Shown: positions 1-13,334, numbered from the stretch's first letter. The stretch is DNA of 32,452 bases from Gammaproteobacteria bacterium (GCA_009922595.1 RFVC01000023.1:1-32452), one strand, 5' to 3'. Program-made: numbers and translations. Notes: generated by a model not told the origin, from the letters alone.

Positions 1-782
1 TTTATACCGGCAATATCACCAGCAATGTCAGTGGTGGAAATCGACGCCAGGTTTCTGAGGACATCAGTATGAGTCATATCGGCGTAGATTGGCGTAATCG
101 ATATGCAGCCATTCTCTACTTCATGAAAATCAGTACCAGGGGAGTCCTGAACTGGACCGCCGGCTTTGCCTATCCAGTAAACCGTTTTGCCCCTGGGATT
201 TTCTGCACGCACGGGGTTTTCACTTTTGAGGCGACGCCCCAGCGTCGTGAACTTGATCCCGTTAATGTCCTTCACAGGAAGATCAGGAATATTGATATTG
301 AGGATCGTCGCTCTGGGAAGATCAAGCTCTTCAAGAAATGGCAGCAACTTGAGGACTATGCTGGCCGCCACAGAAAAATCTACATTCTCCTCACGTGGTT
401 TTGTCGTGACCAGCGAAACAGCCAGCGCCGGCTTCTCAAGGAAACGCCCCTCCATTGCTGCAGCAACCGTGCCGGAATAAAGCACGTCATCACCCATGTT
501 AGCGCCGCAGTTGATACCCGAGATTACCCGTTCAGGGACAGGACCAAAAATGCCAGACGTCCCGAGGTGGATGCAGTCAGTCGGCGTTCCATCAACGCCA
601 ATAGCCTTGTTGCTGTAGTTCTCGGTCTGCAATGGACGATCAAGCGTCAGGCAGTTGCTTACGCCTGAGCGGTCATAGGAAGGCGCAATCACCTGGAGCT
701 CGTATTTTGAGGCAAGCGCTTCGGCCAGGGCAGTAAGACCAGGTGCGCGGACACCGTCATCATTGGAAAGCAAAATACTCAT
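1..782 (-). CDS. surE: 5'/3'-nucleotidase SurE, 3' end cut by window edge
   Basis: SurE is a metal-dependent nucleoside-monophosphate phosphatase of the stationary-phase survival family, acting in the cytoplasm. The reverse complement from 782 opens with MSILLSNDDGVRAPGL, which carries the family Asp pair (D8, D9). It continues with S39 in APSYDRSG, the SGINCGANMGDD motif from residue 88, and YSGTVAAAMEGR. These match the metal- and phosphate-binding loops of the family. About 260 residues are visible with no stop, so the C-terminus lies left of the window; E. coli SurE is close to this length, so little is probably missing. The ATG at 780-782 shares an ATGA overlap with the truD stop, suggesting translational coupling, and a GGAAG lies about 10 bases upstream of it. 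In many gammaproteobacteria pcm, nlpD and rpoS follow surE; that cannot be seen here. Confidence 0.95.
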   Translation of the reverse strand, partial: MSILLSNDDGVRAPGLTALAEALASKYELQVIAPSYDRSGVSNCLTLDRPLQTENYSNKAIGVDGTPTDCIHLGTSGIFGPVPERVISGINCGANMGDDVLYSGTVAAAMEGRFLEKPALAVSLVTTKPREENVDFSVAASIVLKLLPFLEELDLPRATILNINIPDLPVKDINGIKFTTLGRRLKSENPVRAENPRGKTVYWIGKAGGPVQDSPGTDFHEVENGCISITPIYADMTHTDVLRNLASISTTDIAGDIAGI

Positions 783-1807
783 AAACCGGACGCTTCCACT
801 AATTCTCGCAATACACTGGTTGCATAACTGCCCCTGGACAAAGCAAATTCTACCATTACTGTCTCTTCCCCCTCCCTGCTCACAGAAAAGTCCACAGGAG
901 ATACCCTGAGTGGACGCCTTTCCTGTTTCAAACCATTTTGCGCCAGCCCTTCTGCAAGACCATAAAATTCACTCGCCACTGAATTCTCCAGGGACATGAC
1001 TGCCGCCTGTGACTGCAGTTTTCCTGCTCCCCAGAGCGGCCCCGTGGGATGAATATCACCGGAGTCTAATCGGCCCGCCAATTGTTCATCGCCTGTTTGA
1101 CTCGAAAAGACACTGGATGACCCATTCAATGCCATCACGTCGCCTTCCAGTAGACCGTTCCAGTTACCCTCTTTCACTCTCTTAGCTAGCACCTGGTTAA
1201 AAAGGTAAGCACGGGCAGCAGAAAGATATATGCCGCGCTGGTACTGGGTGCATCTTTTCAGGCTGCCAGTAAAAAACGCCAGGGCATTTTCCAGATTTGC
1301 ACCTTCCTTGCCGAATCGCTGCAAGCCAAAATAGTTCGGGACTCCAGATGACCTGATTTTATCGACCACAACTTGCAATGCTTCATTACAGTTACTAACA
1401 GCCATATTACGAAGACGAATGCGAAAGCGGTTTTGCCTGTGCACTCCCCGCTTTAGTTTGCGGCTGTTACGTTTCTGCTCAAGCAGGTTAAGCCCAGGAT
1501 GCACAATTTCCTGGAAAGAGTCGCCCGCCTTAACGCTGAACCATTGCCTGGTTACCGCCCTCCTGTCTTTCATCCCGGAAAAACCAATGTCGCGACTTTT
1601 AATACCGGTATGCTCCGAAATAATCTTCACCACATCCTGGGTATTAAGATTGGTTTTTTCCAGGAAAAGCCACAGGTGCTCTCCATCCCCATCGGGCTCG
1701 AAACCAAGCACTTCTTCAACATAAAAATCTTCAGGCTGCTCCCGGAACGTTGCCTGCGGTCGATCAAGTTCAAGCGCTTTCGGCAATAAAGGTAAGGACA
1801 TGGACAT
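779..1807 (-). CDS. truD: tRNA pseudouridine(13) synthase TruD
   Basis: TruD converts U13 of certain tRNAs, such as tRNA-Glu, to pseudouridine. The 342-residue product has the family hallmark GFSGMKDRRAVTRQWFSV at residues 75-92, in which D81 is the expected catalytic Asp. The N-terminal ATFREQPEDFYVEEVLGF (residues 19-36) is the conserved TruD start region. The central RVKEGNWNGLLEGDVMAL and the nearby HPTGPLWG match the TruD-specific insertion domain. Length is normal for the family (about 350). Two in-frame ATGs lie six bases apart at the start (1807 and 1801); neither has a strong Shine-Dalgarno sequence, so the exact start is uncertain. The gene follows ispF by 14 bases and overlaps surE by four, the gene pairing seen in E. 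coli and Pseudomonas. Confidence 0.95.
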   Translation of the reverse strand: MSMSLPLLPKALELDRPQATFREQPEDFYVEEVLGFEPDGDGEHLWLFLEKTNLNTQDVVKIISEHTGIKSRDIGFSGMKDRRAVTRQWFSVKAGDSFQEIVHPGLNLLEQKRNSRKLKRGVHRQNRFRIRLRNMAVSNCNEALQVVVDKIRSSGVPNYFGLQRFGKEGANLENALAFFTGSLKRCTQYQRGIYLSAARAYLFNQVLAKRVKEGNWNGLLEGDVMALNGSSSVFSSQTGDEQLAGRLDSGDIHPTGPLWGAGKLQSQAAVMSLENSVASEFYGLAEGLAQNGLKQERRPLRVSPVDFSVSREGEETVMVEFALSRGSYATSVLRELVEASGL

Positions 1808-1819
1808 ACTTGCAGTGGA

Positions 1820-2305
1820 TTAGGGCTTAGTTAGAAGAACAGTAGCAAGCACGGCGATCCCTTCGCCACGCCCTGTAAAACCAAGCCCCTCACTGGTCGT
1901 GGCCTTCACACTCACAAGATCAGCGGCTACTTTCATACCAGCGGCCAGTGAATTCTTAATTGACTCTATGTGCCGTGACAATCGGGGCGCCTGGGCAACC
2001 ACGGTAATATCAGCATTACCTAATTGCCACCCGGAATCGTTTACCTTATTCATCACTTCATCAAGCAGGGACATGCTACTGACGTCCCTGTATTTTTCAA
2101 CGGTATCAGGAAAATGCTGCCCTATGTCCCCAAGGCCCAGCGCGCCCAGCAAGGCATCCATCAAAGCGTGGGTCAGTACATCGCCGTCAGAATGGGCCAG
2201 CAAGGCATGTGTGTGCGGAATGGAAATGCCGCCAAGGACGATCGCTTTGTCTCCTGCTTCAGTATCAAACCGATGCACATCAATGCCATTACCAATTCTT
2301 ATCAT
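1820..2305 (-). CDS. ispF: 2-C-methyl-D-erythritol 2,4-cyclodiphosphate synthase
   Basis: IspF catalyses the fifth step of the MEP isoprenoid pathway, forming MEcPP from CDP-ME 2-phosphate. The 161-residue protein has the zinc ligands of the family: D9 and H11 in GIDVHRF, and H46 in LTHALMDALLGALGLGDIG. It also has the AHSDGD loop, the FPDT motif, and the C-terminal KATTSEGLGFTGRGEGIA signature. Length matches the roughly 159-residue norm. Its ATG (2303-2305) overlaps the ispD TGA as ATGA, so the two are very probably translationally coupled. The product acts two steps after IspD, with IspE between them; ispE is not in this window. The pathway product feeds UppS, encoded upstream in the same gene cluster. 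Confidence 0.97.
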   Translation of the reverse strand: MIRIGNGIDVHRFDTEAGDKAIVLGGISIPHTHALLAHSDGDVLTHALMDALLGALGLGDIGQHFPDTVEKYRDVSSMSLLDEVMNKVNDSGWQLGNADITVVAQAPRLSRHIESIKNSLAAGMKVAADLVSVKATTSEGLGFTGRGEGIAVLATVLLTKP

Positions 2306-3012
2306 GACCTGCTGCTTTCTCCCTGCATAGCCTGGATCCGTTCGGCTATGGCAAGATCTTCCGGATACGTGACCTTGATATTATCAGTGCTGCAGGGAAC
2401 CAGTGAGACCTCAAAGCCCGCATTTTCTAAAGCCTGCGCCTCATCAGTGACAAGCTCATCATTTGCAACGGCAGACGCCAGGGCGCGTTTAAGAAGACCC
2501 AGTCGAAACATCTGTGGGGTTGCGGCGCGCCAGAGTAGTTTTCTATCCAGGGTTATACTCACCTTCATGTCAGCTCCTCCTTGCTTGATAGTGTCATTCA
2601 CAGGCATAGCCAGCAATCCACCCACATCGGTATCAGCCAACGTTTGAATCAGTGCAGCTACATCCTGCGGCTTGATGCAGGGCCGTGCCGCATCATGGAC
2701 GAGCACCCAGTCGTCTTCTGCCGCCTGGCTTTCCAGCGCCAACAGTCCATTCAGCACGGAATGCACCCTTTCTTTGCCTCCTGTTGCCGTAATCACAGGA
2801 ACCGAAACTTCAGGTGTTAATGTCTGCCAATGGGTATCGTCCTCGTTCAGGACTACAACAATACCGGCGAGAAGATTGGTTGAATCTAGGCGGATCAGGG
2901 AATGTTCGAGCAGAGTCCGGCCATTTATCTCAAGATACTGTTTAGGCAAGGCGCCGTCCTGGGCCATTCGAATACCGGCTCCGGCCGCTGGAATAATTGC
3001 CCAGTTTTTCAT
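2302..3012 (-). CDS. ispD: 2-C-methyl-D-erythritol 4-phosphate cytidylyltransferase
   Basis: IspD joins CTP and MEP to give CDP-ME, the third step of the MEP pathway. The nucleotide-binding loop PAAGAGIRM at residues 8-16 is followed by LPKQYL. R15 and K24 correspond to the catalytic Arg and Lys of the E. coli enzyme. The VHDAARP motif, the RAATPQMF segment and the TDNIKVTYPEDLAIAE C-terminus complete the family pattern. I chose the ATG at 3012 (236 residues). A TTG three codons upstream at 3021 would also be in frame, but it is a weaker codon and adds only MGK. CTP for the reaction is made by PyrG, encoded further up the same strand. The gene overlaps ispF by four bases and follows ftsB by 27 bases. 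Confidence 0.95.
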   Translation of the reverse strand: MKNWAIIPAAGAGIRMAQDGALPKQYLEINGRTLLEHSLIRLDSTNLLAGIVVVLNEDDTHWQTLTPEVSVPVITATGGKERVHSVLNGLLALESQAAEDDWVLVHDAARPCIKPQDVAALIQTLADTDVGGLLAMPVNDTIKQGGADMKVSITLDRKLLWRAATPQMFRLGLLKRALASAVANDELVTDEAQALENAGFEVSLVPCSTDNIKVTYPEDLAIAERIQAMQGESSRS

Positions 3013-3039
3013 CTTACCCAAGCTCTAGTGCTTAAGAGG

Positions 3040-3363
3040 CTATTCACAAGAGATAATCCCGTTAACACGACCGTCCTCTTGCGCCCCTTCCGCATCATCA
3101 ACAATCATGAAGAAGGTTTCATCTTCACCTATAAGTCCCAGGTCGTGCCGCGCCATTTCCTCAACCGCATCTGTGCCCTTTTTCAAAGCCTGAACTTCGA
3201 TGATCAATTCCTGGTTACATTCCTCAAGCAACGCATTTTCCATCTCCTGCGCAGTAATGGCATTTTCCAGTCGATTAATTTCAGCCATGCTTCCAGGGCC
3301 AACCCACAAGCGAATTTGCAATCCCAGGATGATTAGAATCAGAAGTGCCTGCAATATTCGCAT
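3040..3363 (-). CDS. ftsB: cell division protein FtsB
   Basis: FtsB is a small bitopic membrane protein of the divisome that forms the FtsQBL subcomplex with FtsL and FtsQ. The 107-residue product fits this architecture. A short cytoplasmic start leads into one hydrophobic segment (about residues 4-22, ILQALLILIILGLQIRLWVG). A coiled-coil region of heptad-like leucines follows (about 30-62), then the family's EEMARHDLGLIGEDETFFMIV block at about 68-88. The AAxxxNAxLxxxNxxL-type pattern of E. coli FtsB is recognisable as AQEMENALLEECNQEL. It lies between eno and ispD, its usual location in gammaproteobacteria. The C-terminal 20 residues are poorly conserved and acidic. Confidence 0.93.
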   Translation of the reverse strand: MRILQALLILIILGLQIRLWVGPGSMAEINRLENAITAQEMENALLEECNQELIIEVQALKKGTDAVEEMARHDLGLIGEDETFFMIVDDAEGAQEDGRVNGIISCE

Positions 3364-3390
3364 AGGTGCCTTTGCTCAGGACGGCATTGC

Positions 3391-4716
<1,326 letters not shown>

Positions 4717-4728
4717 TTAGGAAAGACC

Positions 4729-7332
<2,604 letters not shown>

Positions 7333-7345
<13 letters not shown>

Positions 7346-8706
7346 TGTAAATATGATCTGTTCCATCGAATTTGATGGATTTTTTGCTCTTTTGCTTCCC
7401 CGGCTTTGACCAGGAATTCATCTGCAATAAAAAGGTCCCCAACTGCAGCCAGGGCATTGTCGATGTAAATCAGGGGAATCTTGTCCCGCCACCATGGAGG
7501 AACTTTGTAATCCTGGAGAATCTTCTTGAGCGGACGGGTCTTCCGACCTGCCGGTTTTACTGACTCGCCGCCCTGGCGGAAGCGAATTTCAACCTCCCTG
7601 CTTTGCGGCAGTACCAACCCTTTGTCAGCCGTTTCCACGGCAAAAAGGCTGCCCAAACCCGGCAGTTCAAAAGGGGTTCGGGTTTCCCAGAGAAGCCGGT
7701 TTCTGCTTTGCGGAATCTCTAATGGCAGGACCGCGTAGACGTAGTCGGCAAAACGCCTTATTTCCATGACCTGCCCCGCTTTGCTCCACGTCACCACAGG
7801 CTCAGCATCCTGGGCAGCCGGGATAATTTCAGCAAAAATTCGCTCCACCACGTAGTGGTCAGGTGCAAGGATGGCCTCGTTGGCCTCCATAATCAGCAGC
7901 CAGGTCCGCACAATGTTGCGTTGGCGGGCAGGACTGAACACAAGCAGCTTCGCAATAGAAAGCCGATGCGGAAAATCACTGACCCTGAGCAGGTCCTCTT
8001 CCCCGACCTCCCTGAGCAATGCCTGGCTTTCCTCTGCCAGCCCGGCCAGTCTCTGCAGGCTCTTGCGGTAACCCGGCCACCTAGTTTCCAACTCTGGCAA
8101 TACTCTCTGCCTTAAGAAATTCCTGTCCAGCATTTCATTCCTGTTGCTGTCGTCCTCAACCCAGTCAAGCCCCTGCGCTGTTGCATATTCCTTCAGTACC
8201 CCCCGGGTATAACCAAGCAGTGGACGTACCATGCTGCCATTGGCAAAGGCCCTGGAGGTGTGAATCCCGGCCAGCCCCCGTATGCCCGTTCCTCGCATTA
8301 TTCTGAAGATCTGGGTTTCAACCTGGTCATCCTGGTGGTGGGCAAGCAGCAATCGACAGCCTTCATCCATCTGCACCATAGCGTCGGCAAACGCTTTATG
8401 CCGTGCTTCGCGGGCAGCCTGTTCAAGTCCTTTACCATCCCTATCAACGCTCACGCTGACAGTGATCAACGGGATGCCCAGATCTTTGCAGACTTTGGCG
8501 CAATGCTCGGCCCAATTGTCTGCGCCCAGGTTCAGCCCGTGATTAACATGGATGGCTGCGAGGGTCCCTATAAATTTTCCCGTATTTCGGAGTTCAGCCA
8601 TCGCATGCAGCAGGACATGCGAATCCATCCCGCCGCTGTAGGCAACGAGGCAATCAGCCTCAGGGGCCGGAAGGACATCAAGTAGTTCTGTGGGGTGAAA
8701 GGCCAT
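7333..8706 (-). CDS. tilS: tRNA(Ile)-lysidine synthetase
   Basis: TilS attaches lysine to C34 of the AUA-decoding tRNA-Ile, giving lysidine and changing both codon and amino-acid identity. The PP-loop motif SGGMDS lies at residues 24-29, followed by HVNHGLNLGADNW. LLLAHHQDDQVETQIFRIMRGTGIRGLAGI, here split as two motifs around residues 119-148, is the N-type ATPase core of the family. The RPLLGYTR segment and EDDSNRNEMLDRNFLRQ follow. The C-terminal part (about 370-430) carries the RFRQGGESVKP and PPWWRDKIPLIY motifs of the TilS C-terminal domain. The length of 457 residues is normal for a full three-domain bacterial enzyme. No clear Shine-Dalgarno sequence precedes the ATG at 8706. The order accA-tilS-pyrG matches Pseudomonas. 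Confidence 0.96.
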
Positions 8707-8727
8707 AGGCCGACTGGTTGTGGTCAG

Positions 8728-9681
8728 TTACTGGAAACTGCCGTGGCTCATGAGGCGTTTATAACGACGCTGCAGGAGCGCATCCATGTCCATATTTCTG
8801 AACTGGTGAATCTGTTCCAGGAGCTTGCCCTTGATACGGTCTGACATTTCCCTCACATTCCTGTGCGCACCGCCAAGTGGCTCTTCAATCGTAGTATCCA
8901 CGATCCCAAGCTCCTCAAGCCGTTCCGAGGTCACCCCCATCGCCTTGGCAGCATCAGCCTTGTGGTCAGCTGATTTCCAGAGAATCGTGGCACAGCCTTC
9001 AGGTGAGATAACAAAATAGGTGGAATACTGCAGCATGTTGAGGTGATCACATACCCCGATGGCAATGGCGCCTCCCGAGTTACCTTCCCCAGTGACCGTC
9101 GCAATGATCGGTGTTTTCAGACGTGACATGACGGCGAGATTCTCGGCAATAGCCTCGTTAATGCCCCTGGCCTCGGAATCAATACCCGGATAGGCCCCCG
9201 GGGTATCAATAAAAGTCAGCACCGGCATCTTGTAGCGCTCTGCCAGCAGCATGAGTCGCCTCGCCTTGCGATACCCCTCAGGTTTAGGCATACCAAAATT
9301 GCGTTTTACTTTTTCGGCTGTGCTTCTGCCTTTCTGATGCCCAATCACCATCACGGGCAGATCATTAAGATAGGCAACACCCCCAATAAGGGCCTGGTCA
9401 TCAGCAAAGTAGCGATCCCCATGAAGTTCATCAAAGTCAGTAAAGATATGCTCGATGTAATCCTCGGTATAGGGACGCAGCGGATGCCTGGCCAGCAGGG
9501 AAATCTGCCAAGGCGTTAATGCGCCAAAGATTTTTTCAGTCAGCTTCTCACTCTTGTCCTGGAGCTTGGCAATCTCTTCAGTGATGTTGAGCTTATTGTC
9601 AGCACCTACCAGACGCAATTCGTTGATCTTAACTTCGAGATCAGCAATCGGTTGTTCAAAATCGAGATAGTCAGGGTTCAT
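8728..9681 (-). CDS. accA: acetyl-CoA carboxylase carboxyltransferase alpha subunit
   Basis: AccA with AccD transfers the carboxyl group from carboxybiotin to acetyl-CoA, the committed step of fatty-acid synthesis. The 317-residue protein has an N-terminal helical region from [11 protein letters not shown]. It is followed by [50 protein letters not shown] and [10 protein letters not shown]. The oxyanion-hole-type [16 protein letters not shown] and the [13 protein letters not shown] block complete the family pattern. Length matches E. coli AccA (319). The usual acc partners accB, accC and accD are not in the window, which is normal. The gene lies 46 bases after dnaE. There is no good Shine-Dalgarno sequence before the ATG at 9681. 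Confidence 0.98.
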   Translation of the reverse strand: MNPDYLDFEQPIADLEVKINELRLVGADNKLNITEEIAKLQDKSEKLTEKIFGALTPWQISLLARHPLRPYTEDYIEHIFTDFDELHGDRYFADDQALIGGVAYLNDLPVMVIGHQKGRSTAEKVKRNFGMPKPEGYRKARRLMLLAERYKMPVLTFIDTPGAYPGIDSEARGINEAIAENLAVMSRLKTPIIATVTGEGNSGGAIAIGVCDHLNMLQYSTYFVISPEGCATILWKSADHKADAAKAMGVTSERLEELGIVDTTIEEPLGGAHRNVREMSDRIKGKLLEQIHQFRNMDMDALLQRRYKRLMSHGSFQ

Positions 9682-9727
9682 GAGGTAAAAAGCCCGCAGG
9701 CTGAATTCATAATTGAGTTACTGCTAG

Positions 9728-12700
9728 TTACTGATAGTTTACCGATATCTGCGCCGGTCCGTACTGCTGCCTGAGTTTATGCAACAGCTCATCCTCTACA
9801 TGCACACGCCATTTCTTGCCCAATACGATGCTGCCCTTTACTCCCTCACGGGAATAATTGACCACAATGTCACAGGCGTTTTCATCTGAGCCGTTTATGG
9901 CGCCCTGTGCTGATCCGTTGGCACCATTGACTCCCTGGAGAGTGCAGCTGTACTCGGCGAGTATGTTCTGCAAAATTTGAAGGGATTCTACAGGCAAATT
10001 CTCTTCTTGCAAGCTCAGCGTGATATTACGAATAAGCTGCTGCCGCGCCTCCTTGAAGGGCCTGACCTTCCTGGCACGAATCTGCAGCTGGCTGTTGCCG
10101 CTGTATTCATCGACATTCACCACGCCCTCAACAAGCACCACGGTATCCTTGGACAGAATTTCCCGGCAGTTCTCGTAGGTTTCTCCGAAAAGTGACACTT
10201 CAATTCGGGCGCTGCGATCGTCCAGGGTTAGAATTGCAATCGTGTCACCGCGCCGGCTTTTGATAATGCGCATGTCGTGTATTAGGCCTATCACCGTCTG
10301 ACTGCTCCTGTCGGCTTTCAGGCTGGCAATGCGGTTTTTAGTCATCAGCCTGATTTCCGCCAGGTACTCTTCAATCGGATGCCCCGACAGGTAAAGACCC
10401 AGCGTTTCCTTCTCTTCCTGCAGACGGCGCTGCTCGCTCCAGGGTTTAACGTGCTTGAAGTTAGTGTAGACATCCTCATCGCTTTCAGAGGGCACGAGGT
10501 CACCGAACATATCGTCAACCCCGCTCTCCTGAACCCGGCCGCTTTGCTCCGCTGTCTTGATGGCCTCGTTCATACTCGCCAGAAGGACGGCACGGTCAGC
10601 ACCGAAGCTGTCCATGGCACCGGAACGGATCAGGGCCTCAACCGAGCGCTTGTTGATCACCGACATATTAATGCGGCTGCAGAAATCGAAAAGGTTGGTA
10701 AATGGTCCTGACTCTTCGCGCACAGCAATGATGTTTTCAATGGGACCTTCCCCAAGCCCCTTGATGGCACCAAGCCCATAGATGATGCGCCCCTCGTTAT
10801 CCACGGTAAACGAGAACAGTCCGCCGTTTACGTCCGGCGAAATAATCTCGATATCCATACGCCGGCATTCCTCGATAAAGATTACTATTTTGTCGGTGTT
10901 CTGAAGATCCCCGGATAATACCGCCGCCATGAAATGTGCGGGATAGTAATGCTTCAGCCAGGCAGTCTGGTAAGACACCAGGGCATAGGCAGCCGAGTGC
11001 GACTTGTTAAAGCCGTAATCAGCAAATTTTTCCATCAGGTCAAAAATGGATTCGGCCTGCTTGGCATCAATATTGTTCTTGGCAGCACCCTCAAGGAAAA
11101 TCTCGCGCTGCTTCTGCATTTCTTCCGGCTTTTTCTTGCCCATGGCCCGGCGCAGCATGTCCGCACCGCCAAGCGTGTAATTGGCAAGCACCTGGGCAAT
11201 CTGCATTACCTGCTCCTGATACAGAATAACTCCGTAAGTATTCTGCAGCACGGCTTCGAGGTCCGGATGCGAATAGGACACATCCATTTTTCCATGCTTT
11301 CGATCGATAAAATCGTCCACCATGCCAGAGCCAAGTGGACCGGGACGAAACAGGGCTACGAGTGCAATGATGTCTTCAAAGTTGCTCGGTTTCAGGCGCT
11401 TGATCAGGTCTTTCATGCCGCGCGATTCAAGCTGGAAGATAGCCGTTGTATCACCCTGCTCCAGCATTTTGAACACACTTGGATCATCGAGAGGGATATG
11501 ATTGATGTCCAGCGCGTCTCCCGTGGACGAGTCATTAATCATGCGCACGGCCCAGTCAATGATAGTCAGGGTTCTCAGGCCCAGGAAGTCAAACTTGACC
11601 AGCCCGGCGCTCTCTACATCGTTTTTGTCAAATTGCGTGACCAGGTTATTGCCGTTTTCATCGCAGTACAGGGGCGAAAAATCAGTTAGTTTGGTCGGTG
11701 CAATAACGACACCCCCGGCATGCTTGCCGACGTTCCTGATGACCCCCTCAAGCTTGAAAGCCATTTCCATGATTTCATCAGCTTCTTCATCCGTATCGAT
11801 CATTTCCTTTAACTGCTTTTCCTGCTCCAGCGCCTTCTGCAGCGTCATCCCGACTTCAAAAGGCACCAGCTTTGACAGCTTGTCTGCCAGGGCATAGGAC
11901 TTGCCTTGGACGCGGCCTACATCCCTGATAACAGCCTTGGCTGCCATAGTGCCGAAAGTAATAATCTGCGAAACAGCCTCGTGCCCGTAAAGTTCTGCCA
12001 CGTGTTCAATCACACGGTCCCTGCCCTCCATGCAGAAGTCGACATCAAAGTCAGGCATAGAGACACGCTCAGGGTTAAGAAAACGTTCAAAGAGCAGGTC
12101 GTACTCCAGCGGGTCCAGGTCGGTAATTTTCAGAGCATAAGCCACCAGCGAACCGGCACCGGATCCACGGCCAGGGCCCACTGGAATATCGTTTTCCTTC
12201 GCCCACTGGATAAACTCCATCACGATAAGGAAGTAGCCTGGGAATCCCATCTGGTTGATGATGTCGAGTTCAAAGTCCAGGCGCTCCAGGTACTCCTGCT
12301 TCTGCGCCTGTACCTCAGGGCTTGAAGCGGCGAGCCTTTCCTCAAGACCTTTCTCACTAACCTCGCTCAGGTATTCCTCGATGGTCATCCCTTCGGGTAT
12401 TGGATAGTTGGGAAGGTAAGGTTTTCCCAACTCCAGATTAAGCGTGCAACGTTTGGCGATCTCCACGCTGTTTTTCAGCGCTTCCGGCAGATCACCAAAC
12501 AGCGCCTGCATTTCCTCGCCTGAACGCAGGTACTGATATTCTGAATAATTACGCGGACGCCTGGGATCATCCAGCGTACGCCGCTCATTGATACAGACGC
12601 GGGCTTCGTGAGCCTCAAACTCATCTTCTTCCAGGAAGCGAACATCGTTGGTCGCCACCACCGGGCACTGCAACTTTTCAGACAGGCAAACTGCCCCGTT

Positions 12701-13249
12701 AATATATTCCTCTTCGCCTGGGCGCCCGGTCCTGTGCAGCTCTAGGTAAAAATTGCCCGGGAAAAGCGACATCCAGTCTTTGAGAAGCTGCTCAGCCTGC
12801 TTAGCGTCATCATTCAGTATGGCCTTGCCGATATCACCGGTGCGCCCCCCGGATAATGCCAGCAGTCCCTCGGTCTTGCCCTCCAGCCAGCTGCGCCTGA
12901 TACAGGGATTTGAGCGATGCTGCCCTTCGAGGTGGGCCCTGGAAATTAACTCGGTCAGATTCCTGTAACCCTCGATGGTTTTTACCAGTAGCACCAGGAC
13001 AGAAAACTGCTCGGGATTGTCATCCTCAGCAATAAGAACATCAGAACCGCATATGGGCTTGATACCCGCCTGGCTGGCAGCCGTGTAGAACTTGATGAGG
13101 GCGTAGAGATTGACGTGGTCGGTGATTGCGACCGCGGGCATTTTAAGAGAGGCCGTTTTTTCGGTAAGCGCCTTGACCCTGACGAGACCGTCGATTACAG
13201 AATATTCGGAGTGCACTCGAAGATGAACAAACCCAGCATTTTCGTTCAT
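9728..13249 (-). CDS. dnaE: DNA polymerase III alpha subunit
   Basis: DnaE is the replicative C-family polymerase. The 1173-residue protein begins with the PHP domain (FVHLRVHSEYSVIDGL at residues 7-22, then ITDHVNLYALIKFY). It has the polymerase core with GPGRGSGAGSLVAY at 358-371 and PDFDVDFCMEGRD from 399, whose D402 and D404 correspond to the first two catalytic Asp residues. A helix-hairpin-helix region and a C-terminal OB domain follow (about 985-1070, from QTVIGLIHDMRII). E. coli DnaE has 1160 residues. The extra length comes partly from a low-complexity Asn/Gly/Ala stretch at residues 1106-1126. A perfect AGGAGG precedes the ATG, but at an unusually long spacing of 15 bases. It follows rnhB and precedes accA, the E. 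coli and Pseudomonas order. Confidence 0.99.
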   Translation of the reverse strand: MNENAGFVHLRVHSEYSVIDGLVRVKALTEKTASLKMPAVAITDHVNLYALIKFYTAASQAGIKPICGSDVLIAEDDNPEQFSVLVLLVKTIEGYRNLTELISRAHLEGQHRSNPCIRRSWLEGKTEGLLALSGGRTGDIGKAILNDDAKQAEQLLKDWMSLFPGNFYLELHRTGRPGEEEYINGAVCLSEKLQCPVVATNDVRFLEEDEFEAHEARVCINERRTLDDPRRPRNYSEYQYLRSGEEMQALFGDLPEALKNSVEIAKRCTLNLELGKPYLPNYPIPEGMTIEEYLSEVSEKGLEERLAASSPEVQAQKQEYLERLDFELDIINQMGFPGYFLIVMEFIQWAKENDIPVGPGRGSGAGSLVAYALKITDLDPLEYDLLFERFLNPERVSMPDFDVDFCMEGRDRVIEHVAELYGHEAVSQIITFGTMAAKAVIRDVGRVQGKSYALADKLSKLVPFEVGMTLQKALEQEKQLKEMIDTDEEADEIMEMAFKLEGVIRNVGKHAGGVVIAPTKLTDFSPLYCDENGNNLVTQFDKNDVESAGLVKFDFLGLRTLTIIDWAVRMINDSSTGDALDINHIPLDDPSVFKMLEQGDTTAIFQLESRGMKDLIKRLKPSNFEDIIALVALFRPGPLGSGMVDDFIDRKHGKMDVSYSHPDLEAVLQNTYGVILYQEQVMQIAQVLANYTLGGADMLRRAMGKKKPEEMQKQREIFLEGAAKNNIDAKQAESIFDLMEKFADYGFNKSHSAAYALVSYQTAWLKHYYPAHFMAAVLSGDLQNTDKIVIFIEECRRMDIEIISPDVNGGLFSFTVDNEGRIIYGLGAIKGLGEGPIENIIAVREESGPFTNLFDFCSRINMSVINKRSVEALIRSGAMDSFGADRAVLLASMNEAIKTAEQSGRVQESGVDDMFGDLVPSESDEDVYTNFKHVKPWSEQRRLQEEKETLGLYLSGHPIEEYLAEIRLMTKNRIASLKADRSSQTVIGLIHDMRIIKSRRGDTIAILTLDDRSARIEVSLFGETYENCREILSKDTVVLVEGVVNVDEYSGNSQLQIRARKVRPFKEARQQLIRNITLSLQEENLPVESLQILQNILAEYSCTLQGVNGANGSAQGAINGSDENACDIVVNYSREGVKGSIVLGKKWRVHVEDELLHKLRQQYGPAQISVNYQ

Positions 13250-13264
13250 GTCTTCTGTGTAAAA

Positions 13265-13301
13265 CCTCCTAAAAAGGCGAATTTATGCCTGTAAAAACGC
13301 C
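13265..13301 (-). promoter_or_regulatory. hairpin plus U-run and distant Shine-Dalgarno ahead of dnaE
   Basis: In the 85-base rnhB-dnaE gap the minus strand reads GGCG-TT-TTTA, loop CAGGCA, then TAAA-TT-CGCC. This is a two-part stem with a TT/TT internal loop at 13276-13301, immediately followed by five T residues (13271-13275) and then AGGAGG (13265-13270). The layout resembles a weak intrinsic terminator or attenuator placed directly before the ribosome site. The stem is short, so strong termination is unlikely. Confidence 0.35.
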
Positions 13302-13334
13302 GTTTTCGATGAGAGACAAGTTTACCCAGATTGC

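Noticed and set aside
69-668. A 199-codon plus-strand frame at the left edge
   Set aside because: The same bases encode the SurE core on the minus strand with all its motifs, so this is a shadow frame.
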